The notes under the pieces were generated by a model. That model was not told the origin of the DNA. It saw only the letters and a program-made list of their open reading frames with translations, and did not search any database. 23,550 bases of DNA from Candidatus Hodarchaeota archaeon. Lineage in GTDB: Archaea; Asgardarchaeota; Heimdallarchaeia; Hodarchaeales; YT1-039. The stretch covers positions 1-23,550 of the forward strand of contig JAEOTF010000456.1 in NCBI GenBank assembly GCA_016840025.1. Direction: 5' to 3'. A program made the position numbers and the translations under genes. Shown here one piece after another: positions 1-7,941 of this stretch. Every line of letters begins with the position of its first letter. The first letter of the stretch is position 1.

Positions 1-105
1 ACTTCATAATATATATAGCTGATAGTTAGCCGTAAAAAGAGAAGAGAATGGGAAGATATCCAAAAAAATAGAAAGTATGATGGATTTGACACCAGAGAGA
101 CAGAA

Positions 106-816
106 TTATTGCAGAACTATTAGAAGAATCTGCTCTTGTTTATTGGGCAATGATTCCAACCACGAATATGATGCATCTGGAAAGGATTGGGAAATTTTCT
201 GTTCAATTTCAAAAAAAATAGCTTTTAAATTCTTTATTTTCCCAGTTTTCACAGTAGTTAGGAAGCGGGCGGGGACGTCATGATTTAATTGTAACAATTG
301 GATAAATAAGTCAATTTTTTGGATTAAAAACTGTGGATCTAAAGTTAAATCCGCAGTTATAACATTAAACGGGTGAGGAAAATCTTTTTGCTTTAATTCA
401 AAGAAATTTGCTATTCGATAGGAAAAATTAGACCATTTATCTTGAATCTTCTTTAGATATGGTTCACACCACTTTGATATCTCTATTGCCAATACAGAAG
501 CCACATTTTGTTCGAGTAAATAGAGAGAAAAACCACCTACATTAGCACCAACGTCCAGGCATCGGTCATTTGATGCAAAACAAGGAAAATAAGGGCTAGA
601 GGTTATCCGTGCGAGTTTTTGATGACCAACGGGTTTTTGAAACTTCTGTAGAATAGTTTCATCGAATTGTACATGATCTTGAGGTTTAATCTTATAAGAA
701 GGTTTTTTTATCAGTCTCCCATTAATTGTAACGCCAATTTCGCGGATGAAGCGAGTAGCTTTCGATCTTGATGGAAGTATTAGATTTTTAACAAACCATT
801 CATCCAAACGAGACAA
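106..816 (-). CDS. S4 domain-FtsJ (TlyA-like) RNA 2'-O-methyltransferase
   Basis: Likely an S-adenosylmethionine-dependent RNA methyltransferase of the TlyA/RrmJ (FtsJ) type, acting on ribosomal RNA. The first ~50 residues look like an S4 RNA-binding domain (SRLDEWFVK, then SRSKATRFIREIGVTINGR). A Rossmann methyltransferase follows, with SAM-binding motif I LDVGANVGGFSLYL. The FtsJ-type K-D-K-E residues can be placed: K in HQKLA, D in ITADLT, K in TVKTG and a Glu near the C-terminus. The 236-residue length is close to that of bacterial TlyA. The start is TTG at 816: no ATG is in frame, a stop lies just upstream, and AAGG sits about 9 bases before it. The target nucleotide cannot be told from sequence. 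It stands alone, and its gene neighbour to the left is outside the window. Family call fairly sure; substrate inferred. Confidence 0.83.
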   Translation of the reverse strand: MSRLDEWFVKNLILPSRSKATRFIREIGVTINGRLIKKPSYKIKPQDHVQFDETILQKFQKPVGHQKLARITSSPYFPCFASNDRCLDVGANVGGFSLYLLEQNVASVLAIEISKWCEPYLKKIQDKWSNFSYRIANFFELKQKDFPHPFNVITADLTLDPQFLIQKIDLFIQLLQLNHDVPARFLTTVKTGKIKNLKAIFFEIEQKISQSFPDASYSWLESLPNKQEQILLIVLQ

Positions 817-903
817 ATTGGACGCCTTTTATTTTGAGTAATTACAATCAAGAGAATGAGTAAGTCAAAAAAGTTTTCTTGTTAGGTATTGGGGATAATA
901 ATT

Positions 904-1947
904 ATGATAGAAAAAATAGATTGGGAGTCATTAAGAGAGAAGATTGAAAGAAAGAAAGTTGTAGGCCTTCCGGACATCTTCTTAGATCATCTTATTTTTA
1001 CCGATAGTGATCATGAAACATTTTTTGAATCAATAATGACAGTCCTTCAAGGGAAAGCGCGAAACATCATAGCTAAACAACAACTAATACTGGGAGGAAA
1101 TGCTTTCAATATTGTTTTGACAACCGCCAATTTAGGTGTTGAAAGCCGCTTTATTGGCTCCGCTGACAGCCTTGTAAAAACCCAAGCTGAAAATATTGCA
1201 CCTAGTAAGCTTAAATGCATGATTACGGAAGTAAAAGCCTCAAATATCACAACGAGCTTTGAAATTGGCGAAAAAGAGAAAAAAAACGTTATGTTTTCAA
1301 CTGTACCAGCCCTGTCTTCTTTTAACTTTCAAGCTCTTGATGTAAACCAGCAAACTGCTTTAGTAGAAGCAGATGCAATTTTAGTTAGTAACTGGGGAAT
1401 GGCACCGCATGGAACGGAGCTTCTTAAGGATCTCTGTATGAAGAAGAAACCTAATCAGTTGATATTTTTTGATCCTGCTGATGTATATTTGAAGAGGGAT
1501 GAACTTCCAGAACTCTTAAAGATACTGGAGATGGTGGATTTTCTCTCTATAAATGAATTTGAATATCTTGCGCTTAATCAAGTGATTACCGAGGAACCGC
1601 TTACTTTTGATTGGCTCTTTGCAAAAGAAAAATCCCCTCTTCAAAAACAACTATCAAACACGCAAATTATTATTCATACAGCTAATCGAGTTTTCGGATG
1701 GATCGATAATTTTTGGAGTACTCCTACCTTTGCCATTCCTCCCCAATTTTCTACAGGGCTAGGAGATACATTCCTAGGGGGATTCGCGACAGGAATCCTA
1801 GGGGGACTCAAAACACAACAAGCGGCTGTTTTAGGGGCTGCTGTGGCGGGATACTTTGGAGTAAATGGACAAAGACCAACTCTTATGGAAGTTCAAGAAT
1901 TCATAAAACAAACTCCTTTGAAGGATCCTCACCTATCTTCGTCATAA
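904..1947 (+). CDS. PfkB-family carbohydrate/nucleoside kinase
   Basis: A ribokinase/PfkB-fold kinase that would phosphorylate a sugar, nucleoside or related alcohol; the substrate is not recognisable. Near the N-terminus GGNAFNIVLTTANLGV matches the family's GG-N-aN-a-a-LG substrate-binding signature. DPADVYL and INEFEYLAL match the central strands, and STGLGDTFLGGF is the C-terminal anion-hole motif, with the Asp of GD as catalytic base. The usual first position of the GAGD motif is Leu here (GLGD). The start is placed at ATG 904 rather than TTG 889 because GGGGAT at 891-896 lies 7 bases before it, giving 347 residues. The 3' end overlaps the convergent membrane-protein gene by 19 bases. 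It lacks an operon partner. ADP-dependent or ATP-dependent use cannot be decided. Confidence 0.82.
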   Translation: MIEKIDWESLREKIERKKVVGLPDIFLDHLIFTDSDHETFFESIMTVLQGKARNIIAKQQLILGGNAFNIVLTTANLGVESRFIGSADSLVKTQAENIAPSKLKCMITEVKASNITTSFEIGEKEKKNVMFSTVPALSSFNFQALDVNQQTALVEADAILVSNWGMAPHGTELLKDLCMKKKPNQLIFFDPADVYLKRDELPELLKILEMVDFLSINEFEYLALNQVITEEPLTFDWLFAKEKSPLQKQLSNTQIIIHTANRVFGWIDNFWSTPTFAIPPQFSTGLGDTFLGGFATGILGGLKTQQAAVLGAAVAGYFGVNGQRPTLMEVQEFIKQTPLKDPHLSSS

Positions 1948-3365
1948 TCCTCATCGTTGTTGTCACGATCATTCCGTTGACGCAAAGCTTCTCCTATGAA
2001 GCCAAATAACCGACTACCCACTTTTCGGGATATTGCTCCTAAATCAGCTTGTGAATCGCCCAGTAATCGTCTTCTTATGGTAGTAAGCAGTTCTTTTCGC
2101 CAGTTTCGGATAATTGGGTCTGTTTTAATCATCTGATATAGTTTAGAAAGAGCTTCTCGATCGGTAAGCAGATAATTCATGGACGTAAGCTTAGAAGGCC
2201 AGAAATAGAATATTATTGGCAAAGAAAAAATCAGTAGAATGGTACAATAATAAGCAATGCGATGATATTCCCAAGAAAAAATAGAGGGGTCTTCATCCAA
2301 TATTCTATTCATCGCAAAAGCATGGAATCCGAGTAGTAATCCTGCAAAAAGGGCAAGAAGGGAAAGTGAAGTGTTTGAAAGTTGGTAAGTTACTCCAAAT
2401 GAAGTGAAGGACGGACTAGTTTCATCTTTTATCTGAGTTGGCCTTTCCACATTTTCTAAACGTTTTGTAGTGGCCTGAGATGAATAAAGTAGCATGAAAG
2501 CTAGAAAAAGAACATCTATTGAGACTATTAATCCTGTAATTTGGGGTGAAATAGCCAACCAAAGATGATAGGTTGAGAAACAAAAGAAAAAGGTATGGAT
2601 CGTCACAAAGACATATACCGGAAGCCCACCTTTTGTGAACCATAGAGCAGCAATTATCCAACCACTAACCGCTAAAAGAATGAAGAGATATGATTCGAAT
2701 TGAATATTGAACAGAGAATCATGATTGGAGAGAAAAATAGCATTAATAGGAAGAAAGGCGGTCAAAAATCCGTTCAAAAGCAAAAGTACCAGTAAGAACT
2801 CACGAAAGAGGATTCTTCCTTCTGAAGCACCTAACCAAACCGATTTTCCCATAAGACCTGTTAATAAAGAACGAAAGAAAAGAAAGAAGTTAAATACTAG
2901 GACACCGATCCAAAGCGAAAAGCAAATAATCTGCCAACCCCAGAAAACGGATTTAAACATATCATCATAATATTGGCTCTCAACCATGAATACACTGATA
3001 GGACCAAATCCTAAACAGCCAATAATAAAAACGGTAATGGTTATTCGATTGGGGAATCTAAGATAACGGAGACCTGCAACAAGTATGAAAAGAACGGAAA
3101 CTAGAGATTCAAAAACGAAACAATATTTTAGCAGGTTATCGTTGTTAGAAAAATTATCTTTAATCAATACGATTCCCGTTACACTACCAACTATTAAAAG
3201 CATTACAGCTGCAAAAAAAGCATTAGATGGATGAAAAAGAACTCGAAAGCCACCAAAAACAATACGCTTAATGAAAAGAGAGACTAATCTTTCAAAATAT
3301 GAAGGACGAAGTCCTTTTTCCTGCGGATGTTCTATTTCCTCATCTTCTTCCCAAATACCAGCCAT
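1929..3365 (-). CDS. Polytopic membrane protein, unknown function
   Basis: A 478-residue membrane protein that I do not recognise. It starts with a short acidic cytoplasmic segment (EEDEEIEHPQEKG). About ten hydrophobic helices follow at roughly residues 47-68, 79-98, 107-126, 140-165, 188-212, 222-243, 248-270, 275-293, 330-350 and 370-390. It ends in a soluble tail of about 90 residues with basic clusters (RNWRKELLTTIRRRL) and a strongly acidic, Asn-rich end (NDRDNNDEDYDEDR). No transporter, transferase or protease signature was seen. Several helices carry Phe-rich stretches. ATG 3365 is preceded by AGGT about 8 bases upstream. The C-terminus overlaps the convergent PfkB-kinase gene by 19 bases. 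It is divergent from nadA across 153 bases. The gene is certainly coding by length and helix pattern; function is open. Confidence 0.8.
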   Translation of the reverse strand: MAGIWEEDEEIEHPQEKGLRPSYFERLVSLFIKRIVFGGFRVLFHPSNAFFAAVMLLIVGSVTGIVLIKDNFSNNDNLLKYCFVFESLVSVLFILVAGLRYLRFPNRITITVFIIGCLGFGPISVFMVESQYYDDMFKSVFWGWQIICFSLWIGVLVFNFFLFFRSLLTGLMGKSVWLGASEGRILFREFLLVLLLLNGFLTAFLPINAIFLSNHDSLFNIQFESYLFILLAVSGWIIAALWFTKGGLPVYVFVTIHTFFFCFSTYHLWLAISPQITGLIVSIDVLFLAFMLLYSSQATTKRLENVERPTQIKDETSPSFTSFGVTYQLSNTSLSLLALFAGLLLGFHAFAMNRILDEDPSIFSWEYHRIAYYCTILLIFSLPIIFYFWPSKLTSMNYLLTDREALSKLYQMIKTDPIIRNWRKELLTTIRRRLLGDSQADLGAISRKVGSRLFGFIGEALRQRNDRDNNDEDYDEDR

Positions 3366-3518
3366 TTAAGTGACCTGCTATTTCTTTCTTTATCCGAAAA
3401 TGACATGTGAGAATAAAACATGTACTCAAATAAATTCAACCCCAACAATTAGAAATTATCCTAAGAAAGAACAGATAACTCACACAGTCCTACAATTCAT
3501 CTAGTTAAGTGATATAGT

Positions 3519-4436
3519 ATGAGTAGTGACATAATCACAGAAATTAAGGAACTGAAAATGGTTAAGAAATGCAAACTTCTTGCCCATTATTACCAACCGC
3601 CTGAAATCCAAGCTTTGGCAGATATCAGGGGAGATTCACTCCAACTCGCTCAAGCAGCAGTGGATCTCGATTGTGAGATAATTTTGTTTGCGGGTGTTAA
3701 CTTCATGGCAGAAACTGCAAGCATTTTAAACCCAGAAAAGAAAGTTATTGTTCCTACCTTCCGTGCTACATGTCCCCTCGCCATGTTTCTTTCTTCCACC
3801 GAAATCAAGGAAGCTAGGAAGCAATATCCTGGAGCGGCAGTGGTCGTTTATGTAAATACGTTAGCTGAAGCCAAAGCCGAAGCGGACATCTGTGTGACTT
3901 CAAGTAATGCCGAGAGAATAATCGCAAAACTTGACGAAGAAATTATTCTGTTCGGCCCCGACCGGAACTTAGCTGCATTTGTACAAAAGAAAGTGCCCAA
4001 TAAACGAATAATAGCGCTCCCAGAAAAGGGACATTGTTATGTTCATCGAAAATTTGTTGTTAAAGACGTGAAAGCAGCAAGAAAGAGATATCCCAATGCA
4101 ACAATGCTTGTTCATCCGGAAGTAGACCCTTCAATTCAAGATTTGGCTGATCAAATACTATCAACAGGAGGAATGGTGAGATTTACCAAAGCTTCAGAAG
4201 AAAAGGAATTTGTTATTGGCACGGAAATTGGTCTCATTGATCAGCTTCGTAGTGAACTGCCGGATAAAAAGTTCTATCCATTGCGAAATGATGCAGTCTG
4301 TATTCAAATGAAGAAGAATACGATTTACAATCTATACTCAGCATTGAAAAATGAGACTAATATAGTTAAAGTTCCAGAGGATATAGCAAAAGGAGCAAGA
4401 AGGGCCATAAAACGAATGCTGGAGTTATCAAAATGA
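3519..4436 (+). CDS. nadA: Quinolinate synthase A
   Basis: Condenses iminoaspartate with dihydroxyacetone phosphate to quinolinate in de novo NAD synthesis, using an oxygen-labile [4Fe-4S] cluster. The 305-residue length is typical of the shorter archaeal/thermophile form. The first domain begins LLAHYYQPPEIQALADIRGDS, a family hallmark. The three cluster cysteines are visible as C85 (RATCPLAMF), C173 (GHCYVH) and C261 (AVCIQMKKNT). HPE at about 199-201 and STGG at 215-218 supply the usual substrate contacts, although HPEV replaces the more usual HPEC. The ATG at 3519 follows AGTGAT with short spacing. The gene overlaps nadC by the ATGA of 4433-4436, so the two are almost certainly co-transcribed and translationally coupled. 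No aspartate oxidase or dehydrogenase gene (NadB function) is in the window. Confidence 0.97.
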   Translation: MSSDIITEIKELKMVKKCKLLAHYYQPPEIQALADIRGDSLQLAQAAVDLDCEIILFAGVNFMAETASILNPEKKVIVPTFRATCPLAMFLSSTEIKEARKQYPGAAVVVYVNTLAEAKAEADICVTSSNAERIIAKLDEEIILFGPDRNLAAFVQKKVPNKRIIALPEKGHCYVHRKFVVKDVKAARKRYPNATMLVHPEVDPSIQDLADQILSTGGMVRFTKASEEKEFVIGTEIGLIDQLRSELPDKKFYPLRNDAVCIQMKKNTIYNLYSALKNETNIVKVPEDIAKGARRAIKRMLELSK

Positions 4437-5281
4437 CAGGATTGAATTCACCATATGTAGAAACATTACTTCGGGCATTTTTAGAAGAAGATAATCGTTT
4501 TTGGGACGTTACAAGCGCTATTGTTCCAGATAAATCAGGAATAGGGATAATTAGAGCAAAAAGTCCTGGGATTGTGGCAGGGATACCTTTTGCTGCGCAA
4601 CTATTCCAGATGTTAGGATTGGAGATTATTGAAACAATTCCAGACGGAACAGAAGTGAAATTAAGGGATGAAATTCTTAAAGTTCAAGGTAAAGCTTCAC
4701 AAATTCTTATTGGAGAACGAACAGCACTCAATATCATAATGCGTTTATCAGGGATCGCATCTTTAACCTATAAATGTGTTCAAAGGGTGAGAAAGGCAGG
4801 TTATAAGACAAAAATCGCAGGAACACGTAAAACAACACCTGGATTTCGTATATTTGAGAAATATGCTATTCGACAGGGAAAAGGTGATCCTCACCGTTTT
4901 ACGCTTGACAATAGCATATTAATTAAAAACAACCATCTTAAATTATTTAGTAATATTGGGGAAGCGATAGAAAAAGCTAAAAAAACAGCTAGCTTTGTTA
5001 CTAAGCTTGAAATAGAGGTTGAAACAAAGGAACAAGCTCTTGAAGCAGCTCAGGCAGGGGTCGATATTATTTTACTCGATAATTTCACCCCAAAAATAAT
5101 AGCTGAAGTTGTCTTAGAAATTCGCGCACTCGATATAACTCAACCAATTTTGGAAGCGAGTGGTGGAATAACACCAGAAAATATCGTGGATTATGCCGCT
5201 GCTGGAGTGGATGTGATCAGTCTTGGAATATTGACCCATTCTGCTCCTGCGTTGGATTTTTCATTAAGCTTGATTATCTAA
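4433..5281 (+). CDS. nadC: Quinolinate phosphoribosyltransferase (decarboxylating)
   Basis: Converts quinolinate and phosphoribosyl pyrophosphate to nicotinate mononucleotide, CO2 and pyrophosphate, the step after NadA. The N-terminal alpha/beta sandwich holds EEDNRFWDVTSAIVP, the family's E-D-x-x-x-x-DxTS pattern. The barrel carries the TRKTTPGFR active-site segment, EKYAIRQGKGDPHR, LIKNNHL, EVETKEQALEA, IILLDNF and the phosphate-binding EASGGITPENI. Its 282 residues are the usual length. Its ATG lies inside the nadA stop region (ATGA, 4-base overlap), as expected for a two-gene NAD operon. The last 18 bases overlap the convergent transporter gene. No key residue appears to be missing. Confidence 0.97.
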   Translation: MTGLNSPYVETLLRAFLEEDNRFWDVTSAIVPDKSGIGIIRAKSPGIVAGIPFAAQLFQMLGLEIIETIPDGTEVKLRDEILKVQGKASQILIGERTALNIIMRLSGIASLTYKCVQRVRKAGYKTKIAGTRKTTPGFRIFEKYAIRQGKGDPHRFTLDNSILIKNNHLKLFSNIGEAIEKAKKTASFVTKLEIEVETKEQALEAAQAGVDIILLDNFTPKIIAEVVLEIRALDITQPILEASGGITPENIVDYAAAGVDVISLGILTHSAPALDFSLSLII

Positions 5282-6142
5282 TGAAACTTGAGGGGGTAGC
5301 TCATGTTCCGAAACCTGATGGAGGAATATTGCACCACCTGTAACTAAGATAATTCCAACCAGCCGAATAAGATCAACAGACTCTGTAAAAACAATAACTG
5401 CTGACAGGGTTGCAACAGAAATAGATAAGCCATCTGATATTGCGGTTACAATACCGCCTTTACCTAAAGCGAGGGCAGCTTGCATTGCGAAAAACGCAAG
5501 AATAGTTAAAAACGCAACTAGCCAAAAACCAGGGGATAAGAGGAGATCTAGAAAAGTTAGGGGTTCTGTGATACTAGGTTGTTCAATCATCACTACTGCA
5601 TTAGTGAGAGCCGCGATTAGTCCATACATTAACCCTGTTGCAATAGCTAAAGAAACATGCTTTTTTTCTATCGGAATTGAAAGTACAACAAATCCCGAGT
5701 AAAATAAACCAGTTAGTAAAGCAAAAAATATCAATAAATTTGTATCGAAGTCTTCAGGCTTAGATACAGGTTGCATCCCCAGAATGACAGCTCCAATAAG
5801 TGTAATAATTACACCCCCACCTTCCAAAGGGGTCAAACGTTCACGTGTGGCAAGATAAGTGATAATTATAACAACAATAACGTTAAGATTCACCAATGGT
5901 TTCACAAGACTAAGATCGGCATCCTTAAGGGCTTGGACATTAAGAAGCCAGGCCCCCATGGCGATTAAAATGGACAACTGCCACCAGGGATCGGTAAGGA
6001 GGGGGATCAGTACTTCCCCGCGCGTCTCCCGTAGTTTCGTGAGCGTCAGCTCCTCTTGGCCCGTCAGCCTTAGCCGTTGGATCGCCAGTGCGATCCCCGA
6101 GAGCGTCGCCGACCCGATCATCAACAAAATATACGGATGCAC
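5264..6142 (-). CDS. DMT-superfamily (EamA-like) membrane transporter
   Basis: A 292-residue multi-helix permease of the drug/metabolite transporter type. About nine to ten hydrophobic helices are visible. Two halves each carry the family look: LSLVKPLVNLNVIVVIIITYLATRERLTPLEGGGVIITLIG in the first half (listed by feel, not as one motif) and a matching SISVATLSAVIVF...LIRLVGIILVTGGAIFL at the end. In DMT proteins such paired segments are the EamA repeats. The substrate is unknown. The start is GTG 6142, with GGTGAG 11 bases upstream; ATG at residue 8 is the alternative. Its 5' ~180 bases are strikingly GC-rich (about 65% over 6001-6120) while the rest matches the surroundings; see findings. 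It is convergent with nadC (18-base overlap) and 166 bases downstream of the fumarase genes. Confidence 0.8.
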   Translation of the reverse strand: MHPYILLMIGSATLSGIALAIQRLRLTGQEELTLTKLRETRGEVLIPLLTDPWWQLSILIAMGAWLLNVQALKDADLSLVKPLVNLNVIVVIIITYLATRERLTPLEGGGVIITLIGAVILGMQPVSKPEDFDTNLLIFFALLTGLFYSGFVVLSIPIEKKHVSLAIATGLMYGLIAALTNAVVMIEQPSITEPLTFLDLLLSPGFWLVAFLTILAFFAMQAALALGKGGIVTAISDGLSISVATLSAVIVFTESVDLIRLVGIILVTGGAIFLHQVSEHELPPQVSLDNQA

Positions 6143-6240
6143 CGGTATTTCATCTCACCAGAATCAAAGAAGGGTGAACCGCTAATAATCTAAATATCTT
6201 TCAGGCTTATGTTCTCAATTATTAATCAAAGAAAAATCCT

Positions 6241-6269
6241 TAGGGCCCTAGAAGTACAAAATGGCCCTA
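6241..6269 (-). terminator. Possible hairpin downstream of fumarase genes
   Basis: Read on the minus strand, TAGGGCC at 6269-6263 can pair with GGCCCTA at 6247-6241 (7-bp stem, 15-base loop), followed by AGGATTTTTC. The site lies about 40 bases past the fumarase beta stop and before the next minus-strand gene. TAGGGCCCTA at 6241-6250 is itself a perfect 10-bp palindrome. Archaeal terminators mainly rely on U tracts, and the one here is short, so the call is weak. Confidence 0.3.
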
Positions 6270-6308
6270 TTACAAGTATACAAGTCAAATTTCTGTCCTT
6301 ACTATGCT

Positions 6309-6911
6309 TTATTCAAGCCCTATATGAGTATATGCTTTCTCTTTACCCACTTTCACCTTTTCAGCTACATCTTTATAGAGGCTATTGCCATGAGCATCAA
6401 TTGCAATTGTTAAAGGCCCGAATTTCTCTACTTCAAAGACCCAAAACGCCTCAGGGGTGCCAAGGTCTAACCAATGGGCTCCAGACACCTTTTTAATAGC
6501 CTTTGCAGCAAGAACGCCAGCACCACCGGTAAAAGCGCCAAAAATAGCACCATACTCTTTCATTGCCTTAATGGTGCGATCACCCATTCCACCCTTACCA
6601 ATTACTGCCTTTATCTTATAGGCTTCAATGAAATGATCTTCAAATAGCTCCATTCGTGTCGAAGTCGTAGGACCCGCGGAGACCACAGTCCATTCATCTT
6701 CTTTCTTTTGAACAATTGGTCCGCAATGGTAGAGCGCGAGCCCTTCAATGTCTTGAGGTAATTTTTTACCTTCTTTTGCCCATTCTAGAGCCCGTTCATG
6801 GGCTTCATCGCGCATCAAGAAAATTGTGCCTGTAATGTAAAGTGAGTCGCCGAGTTTAAGGGTACGAACTTGCTCCTCGGTGATAGGGGTTGTTAAATAA
6901 ACATCTGCCAT
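6309..6911 (-). CDS. Class I fumarate hydratase, beta (C-terminal) subunit
   Basis: Small subunit of the two-part [4Fe-4S] class I hydratase that interconverts fumarate and malate. Its 200 residues cover the FumA C-terminal domain. The opening YLTTPITEEQVRTLKLGDSL, the GPTTSTRM motif, IGKGGMGDRTIKAMKEYG and FTGGAGVLAAKAIKKV are all family signatures. The gene sits 12 bases downstream of the alpha subunit, and its perfect AGGAGG ribosome-binding site overlaps the alpha stop codon region, so the subunits are made together. L(+)-tartrate dehydratase uses the same architecture and cannot be excluded by sequence alone, but fumarase is the usual assignment in archaea. Confidence 0.93.
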   Translation of the reverse strand: MADVYLTTPITEEQVRTLKLGDSLYITGTIFLMRDEAHERALEWAKEGKKLPQDIEGLALYHCGPIVQKKEDEWTVVSAGPTTSTRMELFEDHFIEAYKIKAVIGKGGMGDRTIKAMKEYGAIFGAFTGGAGVLAAKAIKKVSGAHWLDLGTPEAFWVFEVEKFGPLTIAIDAHGNSLYKDVAEKVKVGKEKAYTHIGLE

Positions 6912-6923
6912 TTTTTATCCTCC

Positions 6924-7808
6924 TTACTTTTTACGAAGAAATTCTACATTCCCATCTGCATCGATAATTGCTACACTACTTCGTCCTGCCCAGCACTGCA
7001 CCGATACCCCCACGGGTAATGAGGCGGGATGACGCATAGCATAATCAACAAAGACCTCTAAGGACGTTGTAACGCCGCCGAGACCCTGTGGCCCTATACC
7101 TGTCATATTAATAGCTTCTAAAAGTTCTTTTTCCATTTGAGCTATTTCTGGTTCGGGATGACGTTCACCTATAGTTCTTTGTAGTTGGTTTTTAGCAATT
7201 TTAAGCGCAATATCTGCTCCTCCTCCAATACCTACACCTACAATAGTGGGCGGGCACGGTTGACCCCCTGCTTTGATTATTGTATCAATCACAAATTGTT
7301 TTACCCCTTTTAAGCCCTGCCCTGGTTTTAACATTCCCAAGGTAGACATATTTTCACTGCCTCCACCTTTCGGAAAGGCAGTAATCTTGAGTTTGTCGCC
7401 AGGTACGATTTCCCAATTGATGAACGGAATATGACGTCCAGTATTATCTCCGGAGTTCCCTCCTACAATCGGGTTTACTGCATTGGGTCGCATAGGTACA
7501 GATTTGGTAGCTTTTTGTGAAGCAGAAATAAGTGCTTCTTTAATTTCCAACCCTTTAATCCAAGTTACATCTTCTCCAAGTTCAACATAGAAGATATGAA
7601 TTCCTGTATCTTGGCACATTGGAAGGCGGACACCTGCTGCTTTAGTAAAATTATCGATTATAGCGCCTAATTGTGCTTTTGCTACACTTCCTTCTTCTTC
7701 ATTATTAAAGCCATTTTTTAATGCTTCAGCCACATCGTTAGGCAACTCACAGGCAGCCTGGCGAAGTAGCTCAATGGTCGACTCCTCTATCACTTTTTTG
7801 GAATCCAT
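6924..7808 (-). CDS. Class I fumarate hydratase, alpha (N-terminal) subunit
   Basis: Large subunit of the two-part fumarase, carrying the iron-sulfur site. With the start used here (294 residues) the three probable cluster cysteines are C65 (PMCQDTG), C185 (QPCPPT) and C272 (VQCWAGR). GGNSGDNTGRH and KGGGSENMS are further family motifs, and GVGIGGGADIALKIAK is the conserved glycine-rich segment. The start is placed at ATG 7808 because AAGGAG (7818-7823) lies 9 bases upstream; the longer reading from ATG 7826 would put that motif inside the gene. It is first in a two-gene operon with the beta subunit. Upstream, an AT-rich 133-base region is shared with the divergent KaiC-like gene and should hold both promoters. 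Confidence 0.94.
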   Translation of the reverse strand: MDSKKVIEESTIELLRQAACELPNDVAEALKNGFNNEEEGSVAKAQLGAIIDNFTKAAGVRLPMCQDTGIHIFYVELGEDVTWIKGLEIKEALISASQKATKSVPMRPNAVNPIVGGNSGDNTGRHIPFINWEIVPGDKLKITAFPKGGGSENMSTLGMLKPGQGLKGVKQFVIDTIIKAGGQPCPPTIVGVGIGGGADIALKIAKNQLQRTIGERHPEPEIAQMEKELLEAINMTGIGPQGLGGVTTSLEVFVDYAMRHPASLPVGVSVQCWAGRSSVAIIDADGNVEFLRKK

Positions 7809-7941
7809 ATTTAGCGTCTCCTTCATTAGGAATAATTTATGTTATGAAAAATTTAACATTTTATGTAATTTATTACTATAATTTATCTACGAAGATTTTT
7901 TTTCTCTTTTTATTTCATGTTAGACAGCAGGTGTATAAGAA

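Noticed and set aside
1772..1806. Direct repeat TCCTAGGGGGA (1772-1782 and 1796-1806)
   Set aside because: Explained by the coding sequence: both copies encode the Leu-Gly-Gly steps of the PfkB anion-hole region.
6209..6496. Plus-strand ORF spanning the gap before fumarase beta
   Set aside because: Two thirds lies antisense to a clear fumarase gene; no start signal or domain seen.
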